DNA of 64,000 nucleotides from Ottelia alismoides (GCA_037367405.1 JAZKJV010003260.1:62001-126000); one strand, 5' to 3'. Positions 48,201-59,527 are shown, counted from the stretch's first letter. The notes: generated by a model from the sequence alone, not told the origin. Numbers and translations are program-made.

Positions 48201-48911
48201 TTGATTTTCTGGCCAATTTTGGCTATTTTCCATTGCTTAAAAACCCTAAAAATTCAAAAACACCTAAAAACTCATAAAAATCATAGTAATTAATCTAAAA
48301 ATCCAAGAGCAATAATTTTGGTGCTCAAATTTTCCTTATTTTATCTAGTATACAGGAAAATTACCTCCAGGCCCCGCTGAGATCCTTAGATATTTTATCT
48401 TTGGGTTTTGGGCCTGGCTGGACAGTACCTTATCTTTTTAGCACTGTTTGATTTTTAGAAAATAAAATACACCTTATAAAAATCCCAAAAATTCACCAAA
48501 AACACTTAAACCTAAAAAACATAAAAACAATTTTTCTTGAATTTTTGCTTGATTTTTGGTGCTTTTAATAATTAGCTAAAGTGTGCTTTTATTTGCTTTC
48601 TCTTATTTTCTTCACTTTTCAAAAATCCAAAAAAATATAAAAATTATTAAAAACCACTAAAAAATCCTTTTATTTTATTTTATTTAATTTTTACTACTTC
48701 GTAGGCCTCCGGCCAACCCGTGCTCCTTGTGTTCGACCCTGGGTGCTATACCAGGTTAATCTCATAGCGGGACCGCTTTCCTTTGTTTTGCTCGATCGTT
48801 GATTCATTTAGTGGTCTGATTTTTCTTGATATACCCATCCTCTGAGATCCGGGTCGCAACGACCCTTGTCTTATTACCTTCATCCGGGTCTTGGGGATTT
48901 TAGGATTATCA
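45249..48911 (+). repeat. 3' LTR of the Athila-like element
   Basis: Matches the 5' LTR from TGATGAATACCC to ggattatca, with scattered transitions and small indels (for example gggttatca versus ggattatca at the end). It keeps the TATA box at 46434-46439. It is followed directly by CACAA and the resumed Tekay coding sequence. Confidence 0.96.
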
Positions 48912-49690
48912 CACAACAACCACCACAAAGTGTTGCGGGTTCTAGCTTGCCTATTCCTAATGGCCAGCTCAATGCAATTACTGAAGAACAAGCCTACAAT
49001 TCTGGCACAGTCGTACGAGGTACCGTTATTATTCATGGCTTTTCAGTACATGCCTTATTTGATTCTGGTGCTTCACATTCATTTATTGCTCGACGGTTAG
49101 TACCCACTTTGGGTAAGAAACCAGTAGAAGTACAACAGTCCTATCTGATCAAGGGACCAGGAGGACAAGTGTTTATAATCCGAGAAATGTTGGATAATTG
49201 CATAGTAGTGATAGCGGGACATCAGTTACCTGTTTCACTACCACTAATCGAAATGGAGGACTTTGATCTTATACTAGGAATGGATTGGTTAGAAAGGCAT
49301 CATGCATTGACTGTTTCCAGAAGACAGTAACATTCCACCTTCCTAACTCGATAGAGTTCCAGTTCATTGGAAAGACATCCAATGATAATATCAAATATAT
49401 CTCTACATTGAAGGCACAACAGTTGTTAGAGCAAGGGTGCCAAGTTTATTTAGCTTATGTATCCACTACATCAGGGTCAGAAAGAATGATAGAAGATGTG
49501 CCTATAGTCTGCGAGTTTACTGATGTATTTCCAGAGGAACTACCTGGATTACCACCTGAGCGAGAGATTGAATTTGAAATCTCTCTCATACCTGATACTC
49601 AGCCTATCTCTATCCCTCCATATAGGATGGCACCAGCTGAGTTACGAGAGTTAAAGGTACAATTGCAAGAACTGTTAGATAAAGGATTCA
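48912..49690 (+). pseudogene. Tekay-like protease and start of RT
   Basis: This continues the Tekay gag-pro-pol frame after the Athila-like element. The retroviral-type protease motif LFDSGASHSFI lies at about 49055-49087, with LILGMDWLERHHA at its end. A frame change near 49305-49320 leads to the pre-RT linker (VFPEELPGLPPEREIEFEI, about 49525-49580) and the RT N-terminus, ending in LLDKGF. There the sequence is joined to the end of a minus-strand LTR, so the RT palm, catalytic YVDD-type motif and RNase H are absent. Confidence 0.9.
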
Positions 49691-49693
49691 ATC

Positions 49694-52487
49694 TATCACG
49701 ACCCCGATTCCCGGATCGTCGGATCCTCCCATATCCAGATCTGGTTACTCAGCAATAATTTAATTAGCAATCACAACTAACATTCAGAAATATACTGCAA
49801 ATAAAAATACTCGGAAGAAAGTATTTCAACACTTTTCCATTCACAAAATATAGTTCAGACGATACACTGTCCCACTATAACCATTTACATGTACATCAGC
49901 TTGAAAGGAAAATACACAAAATATTACTAACTACCTTAAAGAGTAAAGCTACTGTGGCTGGCTGGATGTCTAGTATGTAAGCCGGATGAATTTTAAAGTC
50001 CTTGCGATTGCTCACCGATACCTGTTGGGTTTTCCATAAATCATAGGATAAAAATTAGCGAATGCTAAGTAACGAAGAAGAGAAAAGTAAATAAATTGTG
50101 TACTTTTTCAAAACATGATATCACAAAAATTTCATTCCTTTTCATTAACTTAAGTACTATTCCTTTCTATTCCACATCAGGGATTAGTCCAGGGGAACCC
50201 CACCATTCTTGGACTCCGAAGCTGTGGACGCTTGGGGATTAGAGATTGTGTTGATCTTGGTAAGCTTATGCTGCCGCACGTCGCCTCAACCAATCCTCCA
50301 ATACTACCCTGACAATTTCCTTTTTTTTATTAAACAGGGTCTCAACCCTCAGCCTGGAAAAACAAAAGAGCACACCGTACTCGAGGACTCGGTTGCTTAA
50401 AAACCTCAGGCTAACATTTAATCATATAACCTAGCGGCTTTAAATACATGTTATCGTGACCCAGCCGCTATTGAACCACCCGTGCCTCCACATGGCACGA
50501 CCACATCTTCCGTCGTTCCAACCCGAATATATTGGCTCCCGGTACCACGCGTTGCAAAACATTCAATTTGTGCGCACTTATCATAACAGGGCAATCGTGT
50601 ACCACCTAGGTAGGGAAATGCCAATACGGGTTCCTTCCTACAACCTACAGGTTGCATGCCCGACCTGTAGTACTACTCCCAGTCATCCTTATCGTGACAC
50701 AAGATCCTTTTCAGGATCCAACTCAAATCACACCAATTCACATGATGTAATTCTTTTGTTAAGTCTTTGATTTGCATAAACCGCAATACTTAATATCGAC
50801 TCACATATATATTATTCATAACCATATGTATACTCCTATTTATGCCTATTTTAACTCCCAAACCCTAACTTTCAGAGCCAACGCATCAATTTGATGTGTA
50901 AATCTTATTTTAGTGGGAATCACAAAGCAATTCTTCAGATTTTTTCAAAAATAGCCAAAATTAGGGTTCTTCGTAGCAAAGAACACTAAATCAAGAATTT
51001 CAATAATTTCGTATGAAAACCCAATAGCAAAAGGAGGGATTTCGTTACCTAATCGAGCTCTCTCTCTCGTGTATGCAAGGCTTTATCGAGTTTCGTTTTT
51101 AGAAAGGCTAATTTAAGGCTCCTGAAAAGATCGAATTTCATTTTTCGTATCAAAACGCTAAGAACATGTTAAAAACGCGAAGAACGAACGAAGAACGCGA
51201 AGAACGCGAAGAACACAAAGAACGTCAAGAACATATTTTCTCTTAAAATTTTAAAATTTCGGCAGAGTTTCCCCTTATATTGGGATATATTTCTCGGAAA
51301 ATTTCGGCAGAGTTTCCCCTTATATCGGGACATATTTCTCGGAAAATTTCGGCAGAGTTTCCCCTTATATCGGGACATATTTCAAAATAAAGATGAAAAG
51401 AGTTTCATCTATAAAATCGATTGAAAATAACAACGAAACTGAAAGAATATACTCAACAACAAGAGATGAAGAACCGGTAGACACCACACATCTTAGGTGA
51501 GTGAACGTGTGACGAATCACAGGGTCACTGACGTGCACAGCCGCCCGCACCTAAGTAGGGTATTACACAGATTTCTCCATCAAAATAACTATAAAAGCAT
51601 AATACGAAGAATAGAAACATAAACGATGGAGAATCGATAAACACCACGCGTCTTAGATGAGTGAACGTGTGACGAATCACAGGGTCACTGACGTGCATAG
51701 CCGCCCGCACCTAAGTAGGGTGTTACACAGATTTCTCCTCGAACCACAACAGGAAAACGAATCGGAAAGAAATATGAATCAAAAACAAAACTTGGAAGAA
51801 CAAGAGTATGAATTGAAAGCCTAGCTTACGAAGCAACTAAGAGAGGATCATACCTTTCTTCTCCTCGTTCTCCCGGCAGCGCTTCGCTAGCGCTCCTCCC
51901 TCGCCTCCCACTCCTCCTCCCAACCTCTCGACCCTAGCCCTTGGGGTGGTGGTGGTAGTGGAAGTTGTAGAGAATGAATGGGTAGGGGGGGTCTATTTAT
52001 AGGCCTCAGAAAACCACTAACCATGGTTAGAAAACCATGGTTTAGACCTTAACCATGGTTTAGCGGCCCATGGTTTTGGCCCATGGTTTTAGCCAAAACT
52101 TATCCCAAACTTGGAGCCTAATTTAGAACATTCTAGAGGATTCTAGATTCGCTAATGACGCTTAATTAACACTAATCGTGATTAACTTTCACTAATCGCG
52201 ATTTAACTTTCGCGGCTTACGCATATCTTTTGTTAACTATTGATTAGTGTTTACTAATGATCATTAGCGGTTTTCAATCGTCATTAGTTTTTTTTAATCA
52301 TGTTTAATTAGTCTCGATGACAGTCATTATGGATTAATGACATCTTAGCCTTCCTTCTCTTTCTTCCGAAATTCATAACAAATCGAAACGAAGTCCGATT
52401 CACACGAAACAAATTCTGCCGGTTTCCTCTTTACGAGCCGGATCTTATTATATAGGATCCGAGATATGCCCAATTCAAGGCTTTACA
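49694..52487 (-). repeat. Right (5') LTR of the Tekay-like element
   Basis: 2.79 kb, the same sequence as the left LTR with few differences; it has three rather than two full copies of the ~50-bp GGCAGAGTTTCCCC unit (51256-51375). At its inner end, five bases that match the start of the primer-binding-site junction (GATTG in sense) precede the reversed RT sequence, consistent with a break just after the LTR. Confidence 0.93.
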
Positions 52488-54297
52488 CTGCCACCCTCAA
52501 AACTTTAGGATGAAGGGCCATTTTAAAGTATCAAATGCTTTTCTGAAGTCTATTTTCAACACTAGAGCCTTAGTTTTCCTTCTATTCCAATCATGGACAA
52601 TCGAAGATGTAACAAGGAAGGCATCCGTTGCGGATCTGTTCTTCAAGAAGGCACATTGGGAAGGTGGTATGTTGTTCGCAAGAAAGGATGTCCATCCATT
52701 AGCTATTACTTTGGATATTATGCGTATCGGTAAATTGATTAAGCTAATTGGTCTATAGTTTTCTATGTTTTCCATTCCACCTTTCTTATAGATTAAAGAA
52801 AAAGGGTGTTGTTTAAATGTCTGAAATCCGATAGTTTAAATCCTTCACTCTGTATATTTGATACCATGTCCATAAAGTCGAATTTTAGCAAGTGCCAACA
52901 TTTCTTTACAAACTCAATTGTGAGTCCATCAGGTCCCGGTGCTTTGTTGTTTCTGAATGTTCTAATGGTGTCTTGTATTTCCCTCAGAGATATTGGGACT
53001 GTAAAGATTGATGGGTCCTCTAATTTGATTACTAGATCCAAAGGTATTTCCACAGCAAGGCCTTTAGTCATCCCATCTTCTTCATCTTGAAATAACTTTG
53101 TATAGAAATCTACCACAACCCTTGTGATCTCTTCCCTACCCTGTATTATGTCCCCACTTTCATCTTTCAAAGCCATGATTAGGTTTCTACCCGATTTCTT
53201 GGATGCCATTATTTTCATAAACTTAATATTCTCATTACCTTTTTGTATGTAATTTATCTTTGCTCTCTGCTCCCAAATCATTCTCTCATCATTTCTAAGA
53301 GATTCCAACTTACTGTACAAATCTTTTAGTTTTGCAGCTGCTTCTTTGTGACCCGATTTTATTACATTCTCCCCCTTCCTTATGTTTTCCTCAATTGTCG
53401 CTATTTCTTTATTTATATCAGGGATTTGTTGCCTGCTCCAGAACTTCATGTATCCACGCAATCTTTTCACCTTGACCGTCCATTTGTGGAAGGGGTTGTC
53501 GGAAATAACCTCATTTGTCCAAGAATCATTGACCATTGTCATAAAAGATTCCCTTCATAACCAGAAGTTTTCTATCCTAAAGATACGATTGGATAATCTA
53601 GTCGATCCTCCTCGTAGTAACAAGGATTATGATCAGAAAAAGTTTTTGGTAATCTCCTTGCTTGGGCGCAAGGGAAAGCTGTGTGAAAGTGTATGTCCAC
53701 CAGGATACGATCGAGAATGGCCCACGATTCGCAATCTGAAGATCCATACCATGTAAAAGTTGTCCCTCTCTCTTTTTGCTCAATAAGGTTTGAGCGGTTT
53801 ATCCACCTATCAAATCTTTTGTCAAACATTTTTAGTAATTTGTTCGATACACGGTCTGTTCTATTTCTAAGCAGGTTGAAGTCACCCACCAAAATCGATA
53901 GGATATCCACTATAGTTAATGAGTCGAGAGAGTCAAGAAATTCATTCTTTCTGTCATCTCTCGGCGGCCCATAAATATTTATGAGTCGACAAATCAAGTT
54001 ATTTTGTAGCAGTTTGAATTCAAACAAACTGAAGAAAGGGTAGTCTATTTGGTTTACCACAGAGATCTTGTGGCAATCCCAACTGGTCATAATTCCGCAA
54101 GTCTGCCCAATCCTGTTTGCATGCCAATGAAATCTTTCCATTGGTGAATTTATTGGAAGTCTCGAAGTGGTAGTTGTTTTTGTCTCTTGCAAGCAAATGA
54201 CATGAATGTTGTGTTTTGTCACCAGGTTCTGCAATCTGCCAACTTTCCTTGGCCCCCCTAATCCCCTTATATTCCAACTCAACACATTGAATTCCAT
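52488..54297 (-). pseudogene. L1 ORF2, endonuclease and RT first half
   Basis: In sense order, ORF2 starts MEFNVLSWNIRGLGG (54297), an apurinic-type endonuclease with QETK, VGDFNLLRN and the final SDHNP. A frame change near 53570 and a stop near 53545 separate it from a coiled linker (52793-53542) holding NNKAPGPDGLTIEF of RT. Another change leads to ENYRPISLIN, AFLKNRSATDA and LKIDFRKAFDTLKW (52497-52775). The coding then breaks at the CTGCC duplication and continues in the L1 part at 24263 downward. L1 ORF2 nicks target DNA and copies its RNA there; this copy is inactive. Confidence 0.93.
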
Positions 54298-54368
54298 TAT
54301 TCGTGTATAGTATTTGAACGCTTCAAAGTCTTTCAGATCTTTTAGAGATGAATAGCTCTTATTTCACT

Positions 54369-56000
54369 TTAAGTAATGTACTTATTCATTGCATAGCTCA
54401 GTAATAAATTTATCTTTTTCCGTATCATTTTGAAACGGAAACGGAAAAAGTCTAGGAGGTTTCTAACTCTATCTGCCTCCATAAGTGAATTTTGTGAAAG
54501 TTTCAAAACATTGTCTGATGGTAAATAATGATTTTCCATACCTTTGCCTTTCGTCATCATTTTGTATGGTGTTGCCGATGGAATTTCTTTTTGCCTAGGG
54601 GTGAGATCCACCACCAGATTTAAAGCACTCTGTATATGTGTCTCCATTGTAAGGTTGCCCGATTCCTGGACCTCCGAGGTTGGCAAATTCTTGATGTGTT
54701 CCCACATCAACGGATTTATTGGTTGACCCTTGCGCTCCAACCAATTTAGTGCGCGCTCCAGATGCACTCTTGTGGGCTCCTCACGTAATTTGCACGCTTT
54801 TCAGTAGATGGGCCCCTGTGTGTTGGGAAAGGGACGACATTTAAGTTGATTCTCTCCCAATCATTTCCAGGGCAGAGATTAAATCTTTCATTCATAAGCT
54901 CGACAATTGGTCCTGTTTGCATATTTCTTCTCGACCATTTGTTTGACTTTCCCTGCATATCTTCCTCCAGATTGAATGCTCCGAGACCATTCTTGAGTGT
55001 GGTTGAATCCACCAGAGGAGTATTGTAGTGGATGAATCTAGCTGATCGAAACTGAGAGACCGGTGAAAAGGTTACTTCAAAGACTCCATCCACCGTGCTC
55101 ACCTCAATTGCTCGTGGTACATTTGTAATATCTAGTATGTCAATCAAAAGCTTCACAGCCATGGCATCCCCGCAGTCGAGAGAAAGGTTTGGACATTCAT
55201 AATCTAGGAGCCTTCCAAAACTGTTTGACCATGTTTGCAAGGATGTAAGGGTATCGGTGGTGCAGCGGCAGACCCAAAGCATCCACCCAATATGCAGCGA
55301 CCTCCTCCACTCTTTTCGCTCCAAAGGAGGGGGACCATTTGAAGAACCATAACCAGTTTCCATCGGAGCAGTGAAGCGCAGAGTGGGCCAAGATCTCAAA
55401 GATGGTGAGGAATCGACCTCCCCCACCAGCCGACGCTCGGAGATTCTCCACAGGCGTCAAAGGATGCCTTCGAAACTTCTCTTGATAGAATCTCCCTCGC
55501 GTCGTCGATGGATTCAAAGGAGGTCGAGTATTCGATGATAGGCTTTTTGGAACTCCGAGCGGAGTCGCTTCGCTTCCTCACAAATTTCTGATTTCCAAGA
55601 AGGGAGAAGAGTCTTACCAAGGATGTCTGCACGCATCTTTGCTGCCCGCTGATTGGTCTACATTGGCTCCCTCGCCCGAGCATCTGCAGTAGGGATTGGT
55701 GGGTGTCGGGGATGTGTGTTTGCATCTCCGTCGCGGTGTTGCTAAAACTTCGTCCCTCAATGTTCGGCGACGATGAACGTACCCCGCTTTTGAGGACGGT
55801 GGGGGCCATAGTTTTTGGAGGGGGAAATTCTTGTAGAACAAAACGGCAAGAGGCTGCAATATGACCTTGTCGAAAGCATAGAAAGCAAGAGTCCTCCTTC
55901 GTACAAAATCTAATGATATGTCCTTTCTCGAGGCATCGAAAGCATCGAGTGTTGATTTGATGTGATTTCACGAAGCCCAGCGTCGCAGCCTTCGAGTTCC
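54369..56000 (-). pseudogene. L1 ORF1 with two zinc knuckles
   Basis: Two CX2CX4HX4C knuckles, CFRCLEKGHIIRFC and CFLCFRQGHIAASC, lie at about 55846-55944. Further on, in shifted frames, come a WVDALGLPLHHRYP segment and a region with TNVPRAIEVSTVDGVFEV, ending at 54369. This is the plant L1 ORF1 type, an RNA-binding protein. At least two frameshifts (near 55400 and 54760) break it. The true start may be further upstream but a TGA near 56020 blocks the frame. Confidence 0.8.
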
Positions 56001-57618
56001 CGGAATGGGTGTTTCAACCGCGGTTTGTTTTGAAGAGGGCGGTTTGATTTTGTCGTTTAGCTTCGAAATGATTTTGTGTGATATATGCATCGTCTTTTTT
56101 GAGACTGGTTCGTGGTTTGTCAGACTTCGTACGCGGCAAATCTATTCTCATTAATGCCTGGACGTACCTCCTGAGTTTCGAGCCTCTTTTGCGTTTTCAC
56201 ATTTCTCCATTCCTTTGTCTTATACCCCTGCCTCCCTTGTTTTTCTGTTGGACCAGACACCAACCTTGTGACTCGATGCTTTGTGCAGTTCTTTCATTGG
56301 AATTTTCGCGGATATGATCTGTTAATGTTGGTTTTGATATCCTATCCAAAGTACTCTTCGCTGTCCCCTAGGCAATGGGCGCTTCGGGAAGGAGCCAAAT
56401 TTTACAAAGTCGTTTGGATTTTCAAAATTTTTGTACGAGCAATTGTTAGGTTCGAAGTTATCGTTGCCTATGTTTTTTCTGAACAAAATCAGGTTTAGTT
56501 TTCTTTCTTTTATTTCAATCTCGTCGTCTCTTTTTTTGAGCACGATATGAATTTTTCCGGGACCCCGTCAATGCCTCACCAATCTTAGAGAAGTCAATAC
56601 ACCATTTGGCTTGATCGATCTGATCGACTCATGAGACCTTTTTGGCTTGATCAGTCTGATTGGATCAAGATCATCAGTTTTGTGCCATGGGTTTCTTTTT
56701 TGTAACATATTGCAACGTCAAGTTTGTGTCTCTGTGTAGAGCTTCTATTTGATTGTAGTGAGGATATATTCTTTGCAGCCCTTGAGTTCAGAATTTGGTC
56801 CTTCTGTTTGGATTCTTGAGGATCAGCTTGGATCCAACAGGAGGCTATCTTTTGTGTCCAACATTCTATATTCGATTTTCCATTAAAATTGTATATGCTT
56901 ATCCGATTCCGTAGTCCTGAATGATTTTAAATTCATGGTCCATGCCTCTCCTGTCCTTACCTTCTTCGAATCGTTTTTATTTAAGATCGATCACTTCCTC
57001 TCCGTCATGGATGGGTATAATTTTGTCAAATTTGTTAGGGTTAAAACTTTCGATCCTCGTCAGCTGCTTGAATAACTCTGTGTTGGATGTGTTATTATTC
57101 ACATCTGAGGATAAGGAATTTTTCCTGCTCTCACTTGTTAATATCTTTTTGATCTTTTTTTTGAAAGTTGTACTCATCTTGTCTTGCTCGAACGTGTGAT
57201 GTTTCTCACAGAGATAGTATTCTCTTATCTTTTTTGATGGTTTTGTCGACGATGATATTGCAGTGTTTGGTACAGGGACAGTGTTTTTGATCCATGTGAT
57301 CTTGTTGGATCGAAGGGTCATTTTCTTTTTGAATCCTTGCAACCCATATCGTTTTTTCCGTTGAATGTAATGCCTTTCCTTTGACTTTCCGATATGATTT
57401 GAAGGGTCTATCTCGTCCCTAGTTTTAGGACTTTACGCTAAGTAGTGAGATGTGTTGAATTTAAAATACCTGAAGGAGCTTTTGCTTAAGAATGAGAGCC
57501 TCAACCTGATCTCTAAAGGTTGGAGACTTGTGTTGTTTAGATGATTTGTATCCCCGTGCTTTGATGCGGACGGCCGAGGTGGTCGCGATGAACAACAACG
57601 GCGCTAGTCAACCTCCGC

Positions 57619-57641
57619 GGGGGGGGGGGGGGGGGGGGGGG
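57619..57641 (+). repeat. 23-base G run
   Basis: A run of 23 G on the plus strand (C on the L1 sense strand), after cctccgc. Exact length may be affected by sequencing error. Confidence 0.9.
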
Positions 57642-57669
57642 CTGATCGCTATTCTGCCTTCGAGGGAGG

Positions 57670-57740
57670 AGGCTCCGAGAAGGAGAGACGAGCGGGAGAG
57701 GCTCCGAGAAGGAGAGACGAGCGGGAGAGGCTCCGAGCGG
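57670..57740 (+). repeat. 29-bp tandem repeat, 2.4 copies
   Basis: AGGCTCCGAGAAGGAGAGAC plus nine bases repeats exactly at 57670-57698 and 57699-57727, with a partial third copy after that. It lies at the 5' end of the L1. Confidence 0.95.
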
Positions 57741-58061
57741 TGAATATGGTCCGATTATATATGAAACAATATTTATGTGATATGCAATAATTTCAATAAA
57801 AAATGTGTATATTGACACTAATAATAAGACAAGTCATATAGTAATATTGTTCGTATGACTTGAAGCATATATATGTTCATATTGATAATTTTGTTAGTAT
57901 TTTCAACTAATCATTATATATGCTTCTCTTCGACTCTATCCACCTTTTACTAAATAATGTAACTCAATAGCAATAGTTTTTTAATTATATATATATGTAT
58001 TTGATTGACCGAACATCGACCCCACCTATTAGAAATTCCTGGCTCCGCCCCTGAATATAAG

Positions 58062-58348
58062 ATTCTATACTTAATATTATATATATATAATCTTATAATA
58101 TAATATATTATATGTATATATAAGATTTGTATAATTTATACTTATATATACATTATACTTATATATGCTAAATTATATGCATAAATATAATATATAATTA
58201 TAATACTATATTATATATTAAAGTTTTGATAAAATTAAACTATTTAAATAATCTAATCATGGTTTTTCTTACAAAAAGCTGACTTTATAATGTAATAAAA
58301 ACAAAGCTTCTCACATTTTATTGAAAAAACACTCAAATCTGTCTTTAG
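58062..58348. other. AT-rich right flank inside the Helitron-like layer
   Basis: Strongly AT-rich, with TATAAT palindromes like those left of the hAT (21240-21403). No gene. Confidence 0.5.
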
Positions 58349-58375
58349 CCGTGCAAAGCACGGGTTGCGCACTTG

Positions 58376-58806
58376 TTTTGTTTTAACTTTGGCTTTATTT
58401 GAATATTCATTGACTAGGTTGCTTTTTAAAAGGGATTTTTACACTTATGCCTCTAATATTGTAAACGGTATTCAATCAGATGCTTCGTTTATCAAAATGT
58501 AATTAAGATGGGCAAGAACTTTCAACTGTAAGGTTTAGCGTCAAACATAAAAGGGTAGATTTAGGAAGGCATCTATTTAAGACAAAAAATAAAATCATTC
58601 CTCTCTTTTTTACATTAGAAAAATGAGGCCTATAAGAAACAATGTACAATTTAGGTATTTTTTTTGTAATTTATCCTAATATAAATATATCTATATTATT
58701 TTTTGAATGAAAAAATGATCCCATATGTATAATGTGTGCCCAAAAACTTCACAATTAATCACCAATAAAATGCTTGCATGTATACAGGTCAGTCGCAAAA
58801 TGAAAT
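58376..58806. other. Non-coding spacer
   Basis: AT-rich DNA right of the Helitron-like end. The part from about 58720 may be the 3' UTR of the LINE fragment that follows. Confidence 0.4.
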
Positions 58807-59353
58807 TTACAAGTTCCAACGCTCTGCCCGAGCTCTAGCATGCGCAACAATGTTTTCTCTGTAAAATCGCTCCTGGCGGAAGATCAAACCATTTCTGGCC
58901 AGCCAAAGCGCCCAAATCATAGCCAAACACCTCGATCTCTCCATCTTTGTATCATTCCAGTCCGCTCAGTGGACTCACAGGGTTGATCCACATCATATTG
59001 TATTCTCGTCAGACGATACACACTAGCTCAAATTCCACCCAGGTGATACATCATAAGCACATTGAGATCTTCCATGGTACCCCTGCTAGAGAGAAAGAGG
59101 AGAACAACTAGCGTCAAGCAAGGTCAAGGAAACTAGATACACCATCTACACAAATCGTTTGCTTCCCAAACTGCTCCCACGCCTCCCATGAGCTCCCACA
59201 CCTAAAGAAAAGATGATACGTGTCTTCCGCCTTACCTAAACACGGCAAACAGGCAGGGTCGACAAATCGAACAAATTGAGTTAATCTCTCCCCTGACAAG
59301 AGTCTTCCCTCCTGAATAGTCACAAAAAAGCCTTCAAGCTTATCGGAACCTTC
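58807..59353 (-). pseudogene. LINE ORF2 C-terminal fragment (zf-RVT)
   Basis: The first part in sense (59114-59350) reads GRLLSGERLTQFVRFVDPAC, then CLPCLGKAEDTYHLFFRCGSSWEAW, the zinc-binding C-terminal domain of L1 ORF2. After a frame change the end reads AMIWALWLARNGLIFRQERF and stops with TAA at 58807-58809, as L1 ORF2 proteins do. It is a different, shorter L1 copy than the one at 22044-57752. Its 5' end is lost at the microsatellite. Confidence 0.75.
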
Positions 59354-59358
59354 CATGA

Positions 59359-59523
<165 letters not shown>

Positions 59524-59527
59524 ATGT

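Larger units (their letters stand above)
31104..48911 (+). mobile_element. Complete Athila-like Ty3/gypsy element, innermost layer of the nest
   Basis: 17.8 kb, flanked by the perfect 5-bp duplication CACAA (31099-31103 and 48912-48916). LTRs are 3665 and 3663 bp and nearly identical apart from small indels and scattered substitutions. It has a tRNA-Asp-type primer-binding site, a 1.5-kb leader, gag-protease, RT, RNase H, integrase, a 2.1-kb non-coding 3' region and a polypurine tract. No chromodomain and no envelope-like gene is visible. Order and motifs match the Athila/Tat branch of Ty3/gypsy. Several frame breaks suggest this copy cannot move alone. Confidence 0.96.
24264..52487 (-). mobile_element. 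Rearranged Tekay/Del-like chromovirus (Ty3/gypsy), fourth layer of the nest
   Basis: The outer ends are two minus-strand LTRs (24264-27042 and 49694-52487), flanked by CTGCC at 24259-24263 and 52488-52492. Net length is about 10.4 kb after removing the Athila-like insertion. Minus-strand integrase and chromodomain lie next to the left LTR as expected. The segment 28656-49690 is in the opposite orientation and reads: partial third LTR, primer-binding site, gag, protease, first part of RT. Most of RT and all of RNase H are missing. The LTR ends in TGATA rather than the usual CA. Clade assignment rests on the primer-binding site, domain order and chromodomain. Confidence 0.92.
22044..57752 (-). 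mobile_element. Full-length L1 LINE, third layer of the nest
   Basis: Minus strand, about 7.5 kb after removing the Tekay insertion. It has a 5' region with GC-rich 29-bp repeats (57670-57740), an ORF1 with two zinc knuckles (about 54369-56000) and an ORF2 with endonuclease, RT and a C-terminal zf-RVT domain (54297 down to 22427). The 3' end is A-rich (plus-strand T-rich 22044-22052). GATTATAT at 22036-22043 and 57753-57760 is a possible 8-bp target-site duplication, short for L1, so the outer ends are less certain than the coding part. Frameshifts in both ORFs show it is inactive. Confidence 0.85.
56001..57752 (-). other. L1 5' region, coding status unclear
   Basis: The minus strand has a lysine-rich frame at 56977-57342 (FKKKMTLRSNKITWIKN) and a frame at 56322-56543, plus an upstream stretch (about 57480-57600) reading VRIKARGYKSSK that ends at CAG|GTATTT, a possible splice donor. 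This could be an extended, spliced or degraded ORF1 or just 5' UTR. Its inclusion in the L1 rests on the tentative duplication at 57753-57760. Confidence 0.4.
21404..58053. mobile_element. Tip100-like hAT element (non-autonomous), second layer of the nest
   Basis: The left terminus is CATGGGCGGAG (21404-21414); the right terminus in reverse complement is CAGGGGCGGAG (58043-58053). That is a single mismatch to the 11-bp Tip100-type terminal inverted repeat as I remember it. Both sides carry the identical 8-bp AATATAAG (21396-21403 and 58054-58061), the duplication length of hAT transposons. With the nested L1 removed, the element is about 930 bp (21404-22043 plus 57761-58053) and has no transposase. 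A C-run (gtggccccccc) near the left end is repeated as gtggccccccaaa at 21472. Confidence 0.8.
19802..58375 (+). mobile_element. Helitron-like element, outermost layer of the nest
   Basis: The left end reads A|TCTATCTATCTATAACATC, matching a Helitron 5' end inserted after an A. The right end has a CCGTGC-AAA-GCACGG hairpin (58349-58363), then ttgcgcaCTTG, followed by a T. Plant Helitrons end in such a hairpin and CTRR with insertion between A and T; here CTTG would be a one-base variant of CTAG. With the nested hAT removed, the element is about 1.9 kb (19802-21403 plus 58062-58375) with no Rep/helicase, so it is non-autonomous. The right end is the weaker part of the call. Confidence 0.4.

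Noticed and set aside
57528..57743. Glycine-run frame on the plus strand
   Set aside because: Made by the G run and 29-bp repeat on the antisense strand of the L1.
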